Made by a program: the position numbers and the translations under genes. The notes beneath the pieces were generated by a model that was given only the letters and a program-made list of their open reading frames with translations, made no database searches and had not been told where the DNA came from. A stretch of 64,000 nt of DNA from Aliivibrio sifiae (GTDB lineage: Bacteria; Pseudomonadota; Gammaproteobacteria; Enterobacterales; Vibrionaceae), in assembly GCF_002954705.1 (NCBI RefSeq), contig NZ_MSCO01000002.1:817082-881081 (forward strand), in the 5' to 3' direction. Below are positions 63,367 through 64,000 of this stretch, piece after piece. The number at the start of each line of letters is the position of its first letter. Positions within the stretch are counted from its first letter, which is position 1.

Positions 63367-64000
63367 ATGGCAACCATTAAAGATGTAGCAAAAGAAGCTG
63401 GCGTATCTGTTGCCACTGTTTCTCGTGTAGTAAATAAATCACCTAAAGCAAGCAAAACAGCCATAGAATCGGTTAATGCTGCAATGACCAAATTAGGATA
63501 TAGACCCAATGCCAATGCAAGGGCTTTAGTCAGTAAAAGTACCAATACAATTGGTGTCGTAGTTGCTGATGTGTCTGATCCTTTTTTTGGAGCCTTAATC
63601 AAGGCTGTGGATGGTGTTGCAAGAGCTAATAATAAACACTTATTAATTGGTAATGGATATCACGACGCTCAAATCGAAAAAGAAGCCATTGAATTATTAA
63701 TTAACAACCGATGCGAGTCTCTTGTTATTCATTCAAAAGGGCTCTGTGATGAAGATCTAATCCAGTTTGCAAATGAAGTAAAAGGACTTGTGATTATCAA
63801 TCGTCATATTCCAGAAATAGCTGAACGCTGTATTTCTCTTGATAATGAGCTAGGCTCACTACTTGCTACAGAGTACTTAATAGAAAATGGACACCAACAC
63901 ATTGCTTATATCAATTCTAACCAAGACATTGATGATAGCCACCAGCGTCAATCAGGCTACGTTACTGCATTAAAGAAACATAACTTATCAATCAACAATA
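63367..64000 (+). CDS. galR: GalR/GalS-family transcriptional regulator (3' end outside window)
   Basis: LacI-type repressor of galactose genes, open to the window end (about 211 codons seen). Helix-turn-helix ATIKDVAKEAGVSVATVSRV at residues 2-21, hinge with YRPNANARAL, and the sugar-binding domain from about 60 (IGVVVADVSDPFFGALIKAV, GNGYHDAQIEKEAIELL, NNRCESLVIHSK, NGHQHIAYIN). This matches E. coli GalS/GalR strongly. The ATG at 63367 begins the normal ATIKDV start. An operator precedes it. The frame on the opposite strand here is only a shadow. Confidence 0.92.
   Translation, partial: MATIKDVAKEAGVSVATVSRVVNKSPKASKTAIESVNAAMTKLGYRPNANARALVSKSTNTIGVVVADVSDPFFGALIKAVDGVARANNKHLLIGNGYHDAQIEKEAIELLINNRCESLVIHSKGLCDEDLIQFANEVKGLVIINRHIPEIAERCISLDNELGSLLATEYLIENGHQHIAYINSNQDIDDSHQRQSGYVTALKKHNLSINN

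Noticed and set aside
63354..63602. Minus-strand 82-aa ORF
   Set aside because: Overlaps the strong galR coding sequence on the plus strand and has no independent support.

Overview
The window looks like part of a low-GC marine Vibrionaceae chromosome, most likely the Aliivibrio (Vibrio fischeri/logei/salmonicida) group. This is judged from AT-rich codon use and from protein matches I recognise (KtrAB, AroG, DeaD, RNase II, SpeG, YgjH, GalR and others). Several of these genes sit on the second chromosome in other vibrios, so chromosome II is a reasonable guess. No phage, plasmid, CRISPR or rRNA genes were seen, and one tRNA gene was found. Most of the window is ordinary housekeeping and transport. 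The unusual content lies in repeats, broken genes, small ORFs and one glycosidase locus.

Layout. 1-6.5 kb: end of a YnaI-type MscS channel, the KtrAB potassium system, then deoD, a zinc-ribbon transposase-like protein and a SorC-family regulator. 6.5-9.7 kb: two overlapping TPR genes. The first has an eroded GGDEF domain; the second is a TPR-GGDEF gene split by a 1-base frameshift. 9.7-15.2 kb: small proteins, a cytoplasmic 5'-nucleotidase, YbjD and AroG. 15.4-24.7 kb: a four-gene amino-acid ABC transporter facing a dCache chemoreceptor, a UPF0259 membrane protein, a LysR regulator divergent from a FocA-CBS fusion, and SpeG. 24.9-34.5 kb: deaD and rnb (divergent), a ComFB-domain protein divergent from a diguanylate cyclase, a YiaW/YiaV pair and a BCCT carrier. 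34.5-41.3 kb: an outer-membrane operon, rhlE, tRNA-Ser(UGA) and a YbdG-type channel. 41.6-51.9 kb: three tandem GH92 alpha-mannosidase lipoproteins behind a fructose-type PTS (IIA, IIC-IIB), apparently one mannoside-scavenging operon. 52.4-64 kb: a frameshifted histone-deacetylase-like gene, brnQ, a RidA protein, an LruC/GEVED protein with a lipoprotein, an alanine symporter, an Aer-type receptor, ygjH and the start of galR with its operator.

The most striking finding is a 182-bp element (53390-53571 and 59205-59386). The two copies are inverted and differ at one base by my reading. Each copy sits inside the loop region of a rho-independent terminator and is flanked by an 11- or 13-bp direct repeat. 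Deleting the element and one repeat restores a perfect terminator hairpin in both cases. The element also carries its own terminator-like hairpin. It looks like a non-autonomous transposable element that targets terminators.

A second family, two 162-bp imperfect palindromes (39819-39980 and 51342-51503), is more diverged. One copy lies between the two PTS genes and touches a stop codon. All comparisons were made by eye; no searches were run.
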